This document shows positions 48,508 through 57,057 of a stretch of DNA of 64,000 nt, one piece after another. The position numbers were made by a program, and so were the translations under genes. Under the pieces are notes generated by a model. The model saw nothing but the letters and a program-made list of their open reading frames with translations, was not told where the DNA came from and made no database searches. How positions within the stretch are numbered: position 1 is the first letter of the stretch; the number at the start of each line of letters is the position of its first letter. The stretch lies in contig NZ_BEWB01000007.1 in the NCBI RefSeq assembly GCF_003112555.1, forward strand, positions 248,001-312,000. Direction: 5' to 3'. The DNA is from Streptomyces coelicoflavus (lineage in GTDB: Bacteria; Actinomycetota; Actinomycetes; Streptomycetales; Streptomycetaceae).

Positions 48508-49835
48508 GCACCACCCCAGTCCCCGCCCCCGTCCGGGCCTCCGAGGAGGCGCAGCAGGAAGTCGTCGACCTGTGCGCGGAGCTGATCCGCTTCGACACCT
48601 CCAACCCCACCAGCGACGAGCGGGCCTGCGCCGACTGGGTCGTGGCCCGCCTCGCCGAGGCCGGCATCGCCTCCGAGCTGGTGGAGAGTGCCCCGGGCCG
48701 CGCCAACGTCGTCGCCCGCATCCCCGGCACCGACACCTCCCGCGGCGCGCTGCTGGTCCACGGCCACCTGGACGTCGTACCGGCCGACGCGGCCGAGTGG
48801 CGGGTGCCGCCGTTCTCCGGGGAGATCCGCGACGGCTACCTGTGGGGCCGCGGCGCGATCGACATGAAGGACACGGTGGCCGTCATGCTGGCCACCGCCC
48901 GCCACTTCGCCCGCACCGGCACCCGGCCCGCCCGCGAGATCGTCCTCGCCTTCCTCGCCGACGAGGAGGCCGGCGGCAGGTTCGGCGCCCACTGGCTGGT
49001 CGAGCACCGGCCCGAGCTGTTCGCGGGCGTCACCGAGGCGATCGGCGAGGGCGGCGGCTTCAGCTACGCCCTCGACGACACCCGGCGCCTCTACCCGATC
49101 GAGAACGCCCAGCGCGGCATGGCCTGGATGGAACTGACGGCCGCCGGACGTGCCGGGCACGGCTCCTCCCCGAACGACGAGAACGCCGTCACCGACCTGG
49201 CCGAGTCCCTCACCCGCATCGGGCGCCACACCTTCCCCGTCCGGCTGATCGAGCCGGTGCGCGCGCTGCTCGCCGAGGCGGCCCGCCTCCAGGGGGTCGA
49301 CCTCGACCTCGACGCCGAGGACCTGGACGCCGAACTGGCCAAGCTGGGACACGTGGCCGACTTCATGCAGGTCGTGCTGCGCAACTCGGCCAACCCCACC
49401 ATGTTCACGGCCGGATACCAGACCAACGTCATCCCCGGCCGGGCCACCGCCCGCGTCGACGGCCGCTTCCTGCCGGGCCACGAGCAGGAGCTGATCGACA
49501 CGATCGACGCCCTGCTCCTGCCCTCGGTGTCCCGGGAGTGGGTCAACCACGACATCGCCATGGAGACCTCCTTCGACGGCCCCCTCGTCGACGCCATGTG
49601 CGCCGCCGTGCGCGCCGAGGACCCCGACGGCCACCCGGTGCCGTACTGCAATCCGGGCGGCACCGACGCCAAGGCCTTCACCAAGCTCGACATCCGCTGC
49701 TTCGGCTTCAAGGGGCTCAAGCTGCCCCACGACCTCGACTACGGCCGTCTCTTCCACGGCGTCGACGAACGCGTGCCGCTGGAGGGCCTGCGCTTCGGGG
49801 TGCGGGTGATGACCCGGCTGTGGCAGGAGTGCTGA
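48504..49835 (+). CDS. M20-family metallohydrolase
   Basis: The 443-residue zinc hydrolase of the M20 (ArgE/DapE/carboxypeptidase) family has the first metal site in LLVHGHLDVVPAD, the bridging Asp in GRGAIDMKD, the catalytic Glu-Glu in LADEEAGG and a late HGVDERV histidine. A dimerisation domain is inserted near residues 205-320. It probably removes an acyl or amino acid part from the imported compound. It is last in the DUF1177 operon and followed by a strong terminator. Confidence 0.92.
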   Translation: MSTTPVPAPVRASEEAQQEVVDLCAELIRFDTSNPTSDERACADWVVARLAEAGIASELVESAPGRANVVARIPGTDTSRGALLVHGHLDVVPADAAEWRVPPFSGEIRDGYLWGRGAIDMKDTVAVMLATARHFARTGTRPAREIVLAFLADEEAGGRFGAHWLVEHRPELFAGVTEAIGEGGGFSYALDDTRRLYPIENAQRGMAWMELTAAGRAGHGSSPNDENAVTDLAESLTRIGRHTFPVRLIEPVRALLAEAARLQGVDLDLDAEDLDAELAKLGHVADFMQVVLRNSANPTMFTAGYQTNVIPGRATARVDGRFLPGHEQELIDTIDALLLPSVSREWVNHDIAMETSFDGPLVDAMCAAVRAEDPDGHPVPYCNPGGTDAKAFTKLDIRCFGFKGLKLPHDLDYGRLFHGVDERVPLEGLRFGVRVMTRLWQEC

Positions 49836-49842
49836 CGGACCC

Positions 49843-49867
49843 GGCCGCGGGGAATGTCCCCGCGGCC
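49843..49867 (+). terminator. Terminator of the DUF1177 operon
   Basis: GGCCGCGGGGA (49843-49853) pairs perfectly with TCCCCGCGGCC (49857-49867) over an ATG loop, 7 bases after the M20 stop codon. Confidence 0.85.
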
Positions 49868-49939
49868 GTCGGCGTTGTGCCGCGTGACTGACATGCGCGG
49901 GACAGAACCGCAGCCCGCGTCGCGGTCGGAAGGAGCACC

Positions 49940-50104
49940 ATGGCACGCAGCACCGCACGCCCGGTCGTCAGGCTGAAGTCGTCCGCCGGGACCGGCGTCA
50001 CCTACGTCACCCGCAAGAACCGCCTCAACGACCCCGACCGGCTCGTCCTGCGCAAGTACGACCCGGTGGCGGGGGAGCACGTGCCGTTCCGCGAGGAACG
50101 CTGA
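49940..50104 (+). CDS. rpmG: Ribosomal protein L33, cysteine-free form
   Basis: The 54-residue protein (MARSTARPVVRLKSSAG start, YVTRKNRLNDPDRLVLRKYDP core) matches L33. It has no cysteine at all, so it is the zinc-independent C-minus form that replaces the zinc-ribbon version under zinc shortage. AGGAG lies 5 bases before the ATG. rpmJ follows 27 bases later. I see no clear Zur box upstream. Confidence 0.92.
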   Translation: MARSTARPVVRLKSSAGTGVTYVTRKNRLNDPDRLVLRKYDPVAGEHVPFREER

Positions 50105-50131
50105 ACGGCCCCGACGAGCGAGGAGGCAGTC

Positions 50132-50254
50132 GTGAAGGTCCGCAACTCTCTGCGCGCCCTCAAGGCCAGGCCCGGCGCCCAGGTGGTGCGCCGCCGGGGC
50201 GTGACCTACGTCATCAACAAGAAGGACCCGCGCTTCAAGGCCCGCCAGGGCTGA
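50132..50254 (+). CDS. rpmJ: Ribosomal protein L36, cysteine-free form
   Basis: The 40-residue protein (MKVRNSLRALKARPG start) is L36 without the Cys3His zinc site, so it is the C-minus paralogue. The GTG at 50132 follows GAGGAGGC. It forms a two-gene unit with rpmG and ends before a bidirectional terminator. Confidence 0.92.
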   Translation: MKVRNSLRALKARPGAQVVRRRGVTYVINKKDPRFKARQG

Positions 50255-50270
50255 GCGGACGCGCGCTTCC

Positions 50271-50303
50271 CGGCCCGGCCCCGCGATCGGCGGGGCCGGG
50301 CCG
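50271..50303. terminator. Bidirectional terminator
   Basis: A perfect 14-bp stem (50271-50284 with 50290-50303) and a 5-base loop separate the convergent rpmJ and exonuclease-TerD genes. Confidence 0.88.
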
Positions 50304-50333
50304 CGGCGTGTACGGGTGGGGGCGCGGCCGGGA

Positions 50334-52265
50334 TCAGTCGGTCACGTCGACGCCGTAGCTCCGGGCGAGGGCGTCGAGGCCGTGGTCGTAGCCCTGGCCG
50401 ACCGCCCGCAGGCGCCAGCTCTCCCCGCGCCGGTAGATCTCCGCCAGGAGCATCGTGCGCTCGGTGGTGGCGGCGTCCAGCGTGGCCTGGGCGAGGGCGG
50501 CCGCGCTGGTGCCGGGGCCCGAGACGATGTGCAGCGCGCCCACGTTCCCGAAGGCCGGGGAGCCGTCGATCGCGGCGGCGACGACGACCTTGCGGGCCGA
50601 GGGCGGCAGCGTGGAGAGGTCCAGGCTGACGGTCTGCTCGGTCGGGCCGTCGCCCAGCAGCCGCACCGTGCCGCCCGGGTTCTCCGGGGCGCCGTAGAAG
50701 ACGAAGTCCTCGTCGAAGGAGACCTGCTCGTCCTCGTCCAGCACGAACGCCACCACGTCGATCTCGCACTCCGTCTGCTGGGCCCAGGAGGCGGTGACGG
50801 TCCAGCGGTCCGCCGGTCCCCGCCCCTTCGGCAGGGGGAGGTCGACGACGCCGCCGCGCGGCAGCACATGGGCGGCCGCGCGCCCGCCGCCCGCCCCGGA
50901 CGCCTCCGTGACCACCGGTGCGACCAGCCATGCGGCGTCGTGGACGGGCAGGAGCAGCGCGGTGATCCTGGCCAGCCGACGGTCCGCGTGACCGCCCTCG
51001 AGGACGACCACGTCGGTGACGCCGGCGGACAGGTTGATGGCCGCGGCCCCGCCGAGTTCGACGACACGGGTGCGGGCGGCGACCGCCTCGGGGTGGGGGC
51101 CGCCGAGCACGAGAACCCGCCGCCCGGAGAGCGGCCCGCGCGGCTTCGGGGCCCGCTTCGTTCCGGGATTCGGACCGGCGGCCTCGCCCGGCTCCGGTGC
51201 GCGTGGCGTCGGTACGGCGGGCAGCGCGGAGGAGGGCGCGGACTGCGGGACCTGCACGGCCTCCGGGGCCGATCCGGCTTCCGCGGCCGATCCGGCTTCC
51301 GGGGCGGGCACGGCCCGGGCGGGTCCGGGCAGCGCCGTGCCCTCGTGCGAGGTGCCGGGGCGGACGTCGCCCAGCAGCCGCAGGAAGGCCGCCTCGTCGA
51401 TCACCGGGACGCCCTCGGCCCGTGCCCGGCGGGCCTTGGCCGAGTCCGCGGCGGCGTCGTTGGTGACCAGGACACTGGTGTGCCTGCTGACCGAGCCCAT
51501 CATGTTGAGCCCCGCCGCGACGCCCCGCAGCACCAGGTCGGAGCGGGCGGTCCGGGTCTCCCCGGTGACGGCGACCTTCATGCCCTGCACCAGCGGCCCG
51601 CCCGGAGTGAGCCGGCCCGGGTTGCGGAAGGCGCACGGCGTCTTCGGCGGCTTCGGCGCGAACTGCGGGTCCTGCCGCGGCGGGCAGGCGACCAGCGGCA
51701 GCGGCAGGTCGAGGCGCGCCGCCTGACGCAGCGAGGCGCGCAGCACCCCCGCCAGTACCCGCGTGTCGTCCAGCGCGTCGTGCGCCTTGAGCTGGGGCAC
51801 GCCGTAGTGCGCGGCGAGCGTGCCGAGCCTCAGGTCGTCGGTCGGCGGGTCGACGCGCCGGTTCAGGGCCAGGGTGCACAGCCGCCTGGCCACGGGCAGC
51901 CGCAGCCGGGCCCGCGCGAACTCGTGGGCGAGGAAGTCGTAGTCGAACTGGGCGTTGTGGGCGACCAGCACCCGGCCCTCCAGCAGCGCGCCGATCCGCT
52001 CGGCCACCTGGTCGAAGGCCGGTGCTCCGCGCAGCCGCTCGGCCGTCAGGCCGTGCACATGCACCGGCCCCGGATCGCAGCCGGGATCCAGCAGGGTCGA
52101 GAACTCCCCGGTCTGCGCACCGTCCGGACCCAGGGTCACCACGGCCACGGACAGGACCCGGTCGCGGCGCGGTACGAGACCGGAGGTCTCCACGTCGACC
52201 AGCGCCCATTCGAAGGCGTAGTCGCGGAGGTCGGACAGATCGGGGGCGGCAGGCGCGAGAGACAT
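50334..52265 (-). CDS. DEDDh exonuclease-BRCT-TerD fusion protein
   Basis: The 643-residue protein fuses a DnaQ-like DEDDh 3'-5' exonuclease (about 15-185; DVETSGL, HNAQFDYDFL, HDALDDTRVL), a BRCT domain (about 220-305; GMKVAVTGETRTARSDLV), an Ala/Pro/Glu-rich linker, a second BRCT-like region (about 370-440) and a C-terminal TerD domain (about 455-640; CEIDVVAFVLDEDEQV). TerD domains bind calcium and belong to tellurium/stress systems. It probably processes DNA under stress. The ATG at 52265 lacks a Shine-Dalgarno; GAAGGAG lies 27 bases upstream, almost touching an ATG at 52292 that would add nine residues. Confidence 0.85.
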   Translation of the reverse strand: MSLAPAAPDLSDLRDYAFEWALVDVETSGLVPRRDRVLSVAVVTLGPDGAQTGEFSTLLDPGCDPGPVHVHGLTAERLRGAPAFDQVAERIGALLEGRVLVAHNAQFDYDFLAHEFARARLRLPVARRLCTLALNRRVDPPTDDLRLGTLAAHYGVPQLKAHDALDDTRVLAGVLRASLRQAARLDLPLPLVACPPRQDPQFAPKPPKTPCAFRNPGRLTPGGPLVQGMKVAVTGETRTARSDLVLRGVAAGLNMMGSVSRHTSVLVTNDAAADSAKARRARAEGVPVIDEAAFLRLLGDVRPGTSHEGTALPGPARAVPAPEAGSAAEAGSAPEAVQVPQSAPSSALPAVPTPRAPEPGEAAGPNPGTKRAPKPRGPLSGRRVLVLGGPHPEAVAARTRVVELGGAAAINLSAGVTDVVVLEGGHADRRLARITALLLPVHDAAWLVAPVVTEASGAGGGRAAAHVLPRGGVVDLPLPKGRGPADRWTVTASWAQQTECEIDVVAFVLDEDEQVSFDEDFVFYGAPENPGGTVRLLGDGPTEQTVSLDLSTLPPSARKVVVAAAIDGSPAFGNVGALHIVSGPGTSAAALAQATLDAATTERTMLLAEIYRRGESWRLRAVGQGYDHGLDALARSYGVDVTD

Positions 52266-52417
52266 GGAGGAAGGATGGAGGTGTATCCACATCTCCTTCA
52301 ACTCGAACGACCATTGATCCCGTTTTGCGGTGCCCTCGACCCGTGTCGCTCGACGCTCCGGACCTCCTGACACACTGCTGGGCGCGCCACCCGTCCAGAA
52401 ACCAGGAGGACTTCGCC

Positions 52418-53491
52418 ATGACCGAGCAGCCGCCGGACCGCGTCGCCCGGACCGAGCGCCGGTTCAACACGCTCTTCGCGGAGTACTTCGACACGCTGGG
52501 CGCGACCCTGGACGCCCCGTCCTTCAGCCGCTTCACCCCGGAGTGCGTCGGGCTGCTGCGCGACCTGTCGCTGCGCGGCGGCAAACGGATGCGGGTCGTG
52601 CTGCTGCACGAGGCCGCGCGCCTGGTGACCGCCGAGCCGGTCGACGGGCTGGACGCGGCGGCGCTGAGCGTCGAACTCCTCCAGACCCACGGCCTGGTGC
52701 ACGACGACCTCATCGACGACAGCGCCACCCGCCGGGGCGGCCCCACCACGTACTACGCCTACCGGGAGAAGTTCCCCGGGCACCCGCGGGCCGCGCTCGC
52801 CCTCACCGTGCTCGCCGGCGACCTCGCACTGGCCCTCTCCCTGCGCGTGCTCCTGGAAGCCGGGCTGCCCCTCGACGTGCGCCAGGCCATGGTCGAGGTG
52901 CAGACCCGGGCCGCGGCCGACACGTTCGTGGGCCAGATCGTCGACCTGGAACGCGACTTCACCACCGCCGCCCCGGACGACGACGTCCTCCATGCCGTCG
53001 CCGACCACAAGTCCGCCCGTTACTCCGTCCTGGCCCCCCTGCGCCTCGGACTCCTGGCCGCGGGCGGGCAACCGGAGGCGTACGACGATGAGTTGAGCGG
53101 CTACGCCCGCCTGCTGGGCATCTGCGGACAGATGCGCGACGACTATCTGGACCTGTTCGGTGACGCGGAGACGATGGGCAAGCCGACCGGCACCGACATC
53201 CGCGAGGGCCGGCGCACGTACACCGTGGCCCGGCTGCTCTCCGCCGTGAGCGGCGCGGAGCGGGACTTCGTGAACCAGGCCCTGGGCGACCCCGCCTGCA
53301 CCGCCGAGACCGTCGCCGAGATCCGCGCGATCGGCGAGCGCGCCGGCGTCGCCGACCGCATGCGCGCCGACATGCGGCAGTACGCCGAGCGGGCCCGCCT
53401 GGTGGCGGCGGGCTGGCGTCCGCGGTGGCGCGAGGACGCCGTCGCCTTCTTCGAGCGGCTGCCGCGATGGAGCGTCGAGCGGACCGGGTGA
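52418..53491 (+). CDS. Polyprenyl (probably geranylgeranyl) diphosphate synthase
   Basis: The 357-residue class I trans-prenyltransferase condenses isopentenyl diphosphate with an allylic diphosphate. Both aspartate-rich motifs are present: HDDLIDDS (first) and MRDDYLDLFGD (second). GGKRMR near residue 55 is also typical. The product length cannot be fixed. No terpene cyclase or carotenoid gene is adjacent. The ATG at 52418 has AGGAGG upstream. It is divergent from the exonuclease-TerD gene. Confidence 0.9.
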   Translation: MTEQPPDRVARTERRFNTLFAEYFDTLGATLDAPSFSRFTPECVGLLRDLSLRGGKRMRVVLLHEAARLVTAEPVDGLDAAALSVELLQTHGLVHDDLIDDSATRRGGPTTYYAYREKFPGHPRAALALTVLAGDLALALSLRVLLEAGLPLDVRQAMVEVQTRAAADTFVGQIVDLERDFTTAAPDDDVLHAVADHKSARYSVLAPLRLGLLAAGGQPEAYDDELSGYARLLGICGQMRDDYLDLFGDAETMGKPTGTDIREGRRTYTVARLLSAVSGAERDFVNQALGDPACTAETVAEIRAIGERAGVADRMRADMRQYAERARLVAAGWRPRWREDAVAFFERLPRWSVERTG

Positions 53492-53496
53492 TCCGC

Positions 53497-54080
53497 TCAC
53501 ACCCCGGCCGGCCGGAGGGCGGCGGGCTCGTGCGTGCCGGTCAGCAGACGGGCCGCGGCGTCGTCGAGCCGGTGCCGCAGGGTGGCCGTGTCGGGGGCGA
53601 GGGCGCTGAGCAGCCTCGCCCCGCCGCCCAGCTCCATGAGGGCGGTGTCGGGGGCGCGGAACGCGTCGGCCGCGCCGTCGCCGGCCGCCGCGGCGGGATC
53701 CACGACCAGCAGCGTGCCGGCCGCCGGGCGCCCGGCGGTGACGGCCGGACCGTCCCATCCGGGCGCCGTCGGCCCCGTGGCGAGTTCCTGGTCGTAGAGC
53801 GGGCCCTGCCCGGTCTCGACACGTACCCGCTGGCGGTATCCGCCGCAGGGCTCGCCGTACCGGCCGAACAGCACCTCCTCCCGTAGGACGAGCCGGGCAC
53901 CCGGCTCCAGCACGACCCGGGTGTCCGCCGCCATCGTGGACGCCCGAGGAAGGAGGAGATGATCGCCGTGGCCTCCGGAAGATTGAGCCTGAGGCCGCGG
54001 TCCCGGCGTTCCTGGGCGAGTCTGGCCGCCGTGTAGATCATCAGCCGCTCCCGCTCCCGCTCCTGAAGACTGAGCAGCAT
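53497..54080 (-). pseudogene. Urease operon remnant: ureA 5' end joined to ureD 3' end
   Basis: Positions 54080-53943 encode a good N-terminus of urease gamma subunit (about 46 residues: MLLSLQERERERLMIYTAAR ... RGLRLNLPEATAIISSF), with GGAGCGGAG as ribosome binding site. After that the frame runs into unrelated codons. In another frame, 53934-53497 encodes the last 145 residues of the accessory protein UreD (TRVVLEPGARLVLREEVLFGR, YDQELATGP, WDGPAVTAG). The middle of ureA, ureB, ureC, ureF, ureG and the start of ureD are missing, as after one internal deletion. No functional urease can be made from it. Confidence 0.85.
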
Positions 54081-54095
54081 GACGGTCTCCGCTCC

Positions 54096-54117
54096 GTCCG
54101 TGCCGGCCGGCACGGAC
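54096..54117. promoter_or_regulatory. 22-bp perfect palindrome upstream of the urease remnant
   Basis: A perfect 22-bp palindrome (core TCCGTGCCGGCCGGCACGGA, 54097-54116) lies 15 bases before the ureA-like start codon. It may be a surviving operator of the lost urease operon or a hairpin in its leader. Confidence 0.6.
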
Positions 54118-54226
54118 CGGCTGTTGCCTGTACCGGGAGCCGGCCTGACACGGGGTCGGGCGGAGGGCGGGGTGATGTTGCGCCAGTAGAGGACCCCACG
54201 ACGTCCGGGCCGCCCACCACGGCCGA

Positions 54227-54249
54227 TTGTCAGTGGGGCCTTCTACGGT
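54227..54249 (+). promoter_or_regulatory. RecA-NDp (PafBC-type) DNA-damage promoter of the WGR gene
   Basis: TTGTCAGTG (54227-54235), 8 bases, then TACGGT (54244-54249) match the full consensus TTGTCRGTG-N8-TANNNT of LexA-independent DNA-damage promoters in actinobacteria. The WGR start codon is 56 bases downstream. A second TGTCAGTGG lies at 54252-54260. Confidence 0.8.
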
Positions 54250-54304
54250 TCTGTCAGTGGAACCCGCGGAACACGCCGCGGGACCGACCGGGGAGAGGTC
54301 TGCC

Positions 54305-55738
54305 ATGTCGAGGACGTACCTGGAGCTGTCGCAGGACGACGGGAGCGCGCACAAGTTCTACGAAGTCACCGTCCAGGGACAGGTCGTGTCGGTGCGCTAC
54401 GGCCGGATCGGCGCCGCCGGGCAGACCCAGACGTCCACCTTCCCCACCGTCCAGAAGGCCGAGGCCGCGGCGGCCAAGAAGATAGGCGAGAAGATCCGCA
54501 AGGGCTACGAGCCCGCCGTGCAGGGACAGCGCGCGCCCCGCGCCGTCACCCGCCGGCAGGTGGCCTCCGCACCCTCCACGGCCCGCGCGGTCGCCCCGGT
54601 CCTGTGGCGGTTCCGCACCGGCTCCGCCGCGTTCGGCATCCACATCGACGAGGACAAGTGCTGGGTGGGCAACCAGGCGGGCGATGTCTACACCCTCGCC
54701 CACGGCGGCGAGGTCCTCGCCCGCTACCAGCTGCCGGACGGCGTCAAGTGCCTGGTCGCAGACGACTTCTGGATCTACGCGGGCTGCGACGACGGCCGGG
54801 TCTACGACCTGTCGTCCAAACTGCCCTTCGCCGCCTACGACATCGCCGCCGACGTGGACATCTTCTGGCTCGACATCCACGAAGGCGTGCTCAACGTCGC
54901 GGACCGCGCCGGGCGGCTCACCGTCATCGACCACGAGGACGAGCACCAGTGGTCGCGCGGCGGGCGTGGCGAGCACGCCTGGATGGTGCGCGCCGACGAC
55001 CGCGCCGTCTACCACGGCCACACCCGCGGCGTGACGGCCCACGCCCCCGACGGCGGCACCGAGCTGTGGCACACGCCCACCCAGGGGGCCGTGCTCTTCG
55101 GCTGGCAGGAGGACGACGCGGTGTACGCGGGCACCGCGCGCCACACCGTTCAGCGGCTGTCCAAGGCCACCGGAGCCGTCGAGGCGACGTACCACTGCGA
55201 CAGCCCGGTCTACTCGTGCGCCACCTCGCCCGGCGGCCGGTACGTCTTCGCAGGGGACTCCGCGTCCTCGGTGTACTGCTTCGACCGGGACGGCACCCGC
55301 CTGTGGAAGCTCGGCTCGGGCGGCGGCTCCGCACTGTCCATGCAGTACCGCGACGAGCGGCTCTTCCTCGTCACCACGGACGGCTCCCTGGTGTGCGTCG
55401 ACGCGAGCGAGACGGCGGTCGCCGCCGCGCAGCAGGGCTCGGTGCCCGTCGCCCGCGACATCAAGCTCGCGGCCACCCTTCCGACGTACGCGCCGGCCAC
55501 CGCGGCCGCCGCCGTCGCGACCGTGACCGCGGCGCCCGCGGGCTCGGTGGTGGTCGAGTGCGTCCAGGAGAACGGCCGCACCCGGATCCACGTGGTGTCG
55601 GAAGGGTACGACCACGGGTGGAACGTCCAGTTCCCGAGGGCGATCAGGGAACCCGGCGCGCGGTACGTGGTCGACGCGCTGCACGCCGCCTCGGGCGGCT
55701 TCTACCGGGTGCGCGGGGACATCAGGCGCCTCCAGTGA
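54305..55738 (+). CDS. WGR domain plus beta-propeller protein
   Basis: The 477-residue protein has an N-terminal WGR domain (1-75; KFYEVTVQGQVVSVRYGRIGAAGQ), known in PARPs and some bacterial DNA-damage proteins as a nucleic-acid-linked module. A beta-propeller with PQQ/WD40-like blades follows (about 95-390; YTLAHGGEVLARYQLPDG, FAGDSASSVYCFDRDGTRLWKLG), with an Ala-rich linker and a final TerD-like-edge motif EGYDHGWNVQF. No enzyme site is seen, so a scaffold is likely. GGAGAGG lies 6 bases before the ATG. Transcription probably starts from a DNA-damage promoter. Confidence 0.88.
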   Translation: MSRTYLELSQDDGSAHKFYEVTVQGQVVSVRYGRIGAAGQTQTSTFPTVQKAEAAAAKKIGEKIRKGYEPAVQGQRAPRAVTRRQVASAPSTARAVAPVLWRFRTGSAAFGIHIDEDKCWVGNQAGDVYTLAHGGEVLARYQLPDGVKCLVADDFWIYAGCDDGRVYDLSSKLPFAAYDIAADVDIFWLDIHEGVLNVADRAGRLTVIDHEDEHQWSRGGRGEHAWMVRADDRAVYHGHTRGVTAHAPDGGTELWHTPTQGAVLFGWQEDDAVYAGTARHTVQRLSKATGAVEATYHCDSPVYSCATSPGGRYVFAGDSASSVYCFDRDGTRLWKLGSGGGSALSMQYRDERLFLVTTDGSLVCVDASETAVAAAQQGSVPVARDIKLAATLPTYAPATAAAAVATVTAAPAGSVVVECVQENGRTRIHVVSEGYDHGWNVQFPRAIREPGARYVVDALHAASGGFYRVRGDIRRLQ

Positions 55739-55763
55739 CGTGCGGTGACGGGGGAGAGCGGCG

Positions 55764-56864
55764 TCAGGCGGCGGTCCGCAGGGCGCGGTTGCGGCGCACG
55801 GACGACCAGAACGACGCACCGATCAGGACTACGCCGACGAGGCCGGTGACGACCTCGTTGATCTGGTACTGGATGGTGACCAGCAGGATCAGCGACAGTG
55901 CGCCGATGGCGTAGTGGGCGCCGTGCTCCAGGTAGACGTAGTCGTCGAGGGTGCCCTGGCGGACGAGGTAGACCGTCAGGGACCGGACGTACATGGCGCC
56001 GATGCCGAGGCCGAGGGCCATCAGGACGATGTCGTTGGTGATGGCGAAGGCGCCGATGACGCCGTCGAAGGAGAACGACGCGTCCAGGACCTCCAGGTAG
56101 AGGAACATGAAGAACGCGGCCTTGCCCGCCAGCTTGACCGGCGCGTCGCGCCGCCCCGCGCGCCGCGCCTCCTCCTCCGCCTCCTGCTCCCGCTCCTCCT
56201 CGTCCTCCAGTTTCTGCTCGAAGAATCCGGAGAGGCCACCGACGACCATGTAGGTGATCAGGCCGGCGACGCCCGCGAGCAGGACGGTCTCCGCCTTGTC
56301 GGCGTGCGTGCCCCCGTGCTGGTGGGCGTGGGCGCCGAAGGTGACGGCGGAGACCAGCAGCACGATCAGGGCGATGCAGACCGACAGCATGTCGACGCGG
56401 CCCAGCCTGGCCAGCGGGCGCTCCAGCCACCCCAGCCACTTGATCTCCCGGTCCTCGAAGACGAAGTCGAGGAAGATCATCAGAAGGAACATGCCACCGA
56501 AGGCGGCGATCGACGGATGCGCGTCCGTCACCAGCTCCTGGTAGCGGTCCTTGTCGGTGAGCGCCAGGTGCACCGCGCTCCAGGGGCTCAGCCGGGCACT
56601 GACCGCCACGATCACGACCGGGAAGACCAGCCGCATCCCGAACACCGCGATCACGATCCCGACGGTGAGGAAGATCTTCTGCCAGAAGGCGTTCATCTTC
56701 TTCAGGATCCCGGCGTTGATCACCGCGTTGTCGAACGACAGCGAGATCTCCAGGACGGAGAGGATCGCCACGATGCCCAGCGCGGTCCAGCCGTCGTAGA
56801 GCACGCCCGCGGCCAGGCCGAGGGCGGTGACGGCGAAGGCCCAGCGGAACGTCTTCCAAAGCAC
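55764..56864 (-). CDS. DUF475 (TerC-like) integral membrane protein
   Basis: The 366-residue protein has about nine TM helices in two related halves. Each half carries an acidic motif in a TM helix: SVLEISLSFDNAVINA near residue 40 and LEVLDASFSFDGVIGAF near 255, the TerC/DUF475 signature for metal transport. A charged cytoplasmic loop rich in Glu and Arg (about 205-235) divides them. It probably moves Mn or other cations, possibly in a Ter-type stress system. The GTG at 56864 has GGAAGGAG upstream. It converges on the WGR gene with 25 bases between. Confidence 0.88.
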   Translation of the reverse strand: MLWKTFRWAFAVTALGLAAGVLYDGWTALGIVAILSVLEISLSFDNAVINAGILKKMNAFWQKIFLTVGIVIAVFGMRLVFPVVIVAVSARLSPWSAVHLALTDKDRYQELVTDAHPSIAAFGGMFLLMIFLDFVFEDREIKWLGWLERPLARLGRVDMLSVCIALIVLLVSAVTFGAHAHQHGGTHADKAETVLLAGVAGLITYMVVGGLSGFFEQKLEDEEEREQEAEEEARRAGRRDAPVKLAGKAAFFMFLYLEVLDASFSFDGVIGAFAITNDIVLMALGLGIGAMYVRSLTVYLVRQGTLDDYVYLEHGAHYAIGALSLILLVTIQYQINEVVTGLVGVVLIGASFWSSVRRNRALRTAA

Positions 56865-57020
56865 CGGCAACTCCTTCCTGTCGTCGCACCGTACGGGGCG
56901 GCATCCCATGCCGGTGCCCGCCACGCACGTTGTCTACCACGTTCGTCCCGCGGCGCCCGGACAGGCGTTCCGGACGACGCCCGGGAGCGGCGATCTTCCA
57001 GAGTGGAGTCGCTCGTTTCC

Positions 57021-57050
57021 TTGAGTCGTTCGTGTTCCAGAGAGTAGGTT
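57021..57050 (+). promoter_or_regulatory. Leaderless promoter of furA-katG
   Basis: TTGAGT (57021-57026) and TAGGTT (57045-57050) are 18 bases apart. The -10 ends 7 bases before the ATG, so transcription should start at or near the initiator codon. FurA proteins of this branch bind their own -35 region, consistent with autorepression relieved by peroxide. Confidence 0.75.
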
Positions 57051-57057
57051 CGCCCCC

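Noticed and set aside
46827..49835. 1002-codon frame ending in the M20 hydrolase
   Set aside because: The N-terminal two thirds are a shadow of the DUF1177 and NCS1 genes. The real gene starts at the GTG at 48504.
53541..54113. A single 190-codon minus-strand ORF as an intact gene
   Set aside because: Only its first part resembles UreA; the rest is out of frame with the UreD fragment, which lies in another frame. It is better described as a pseudogene remnant.
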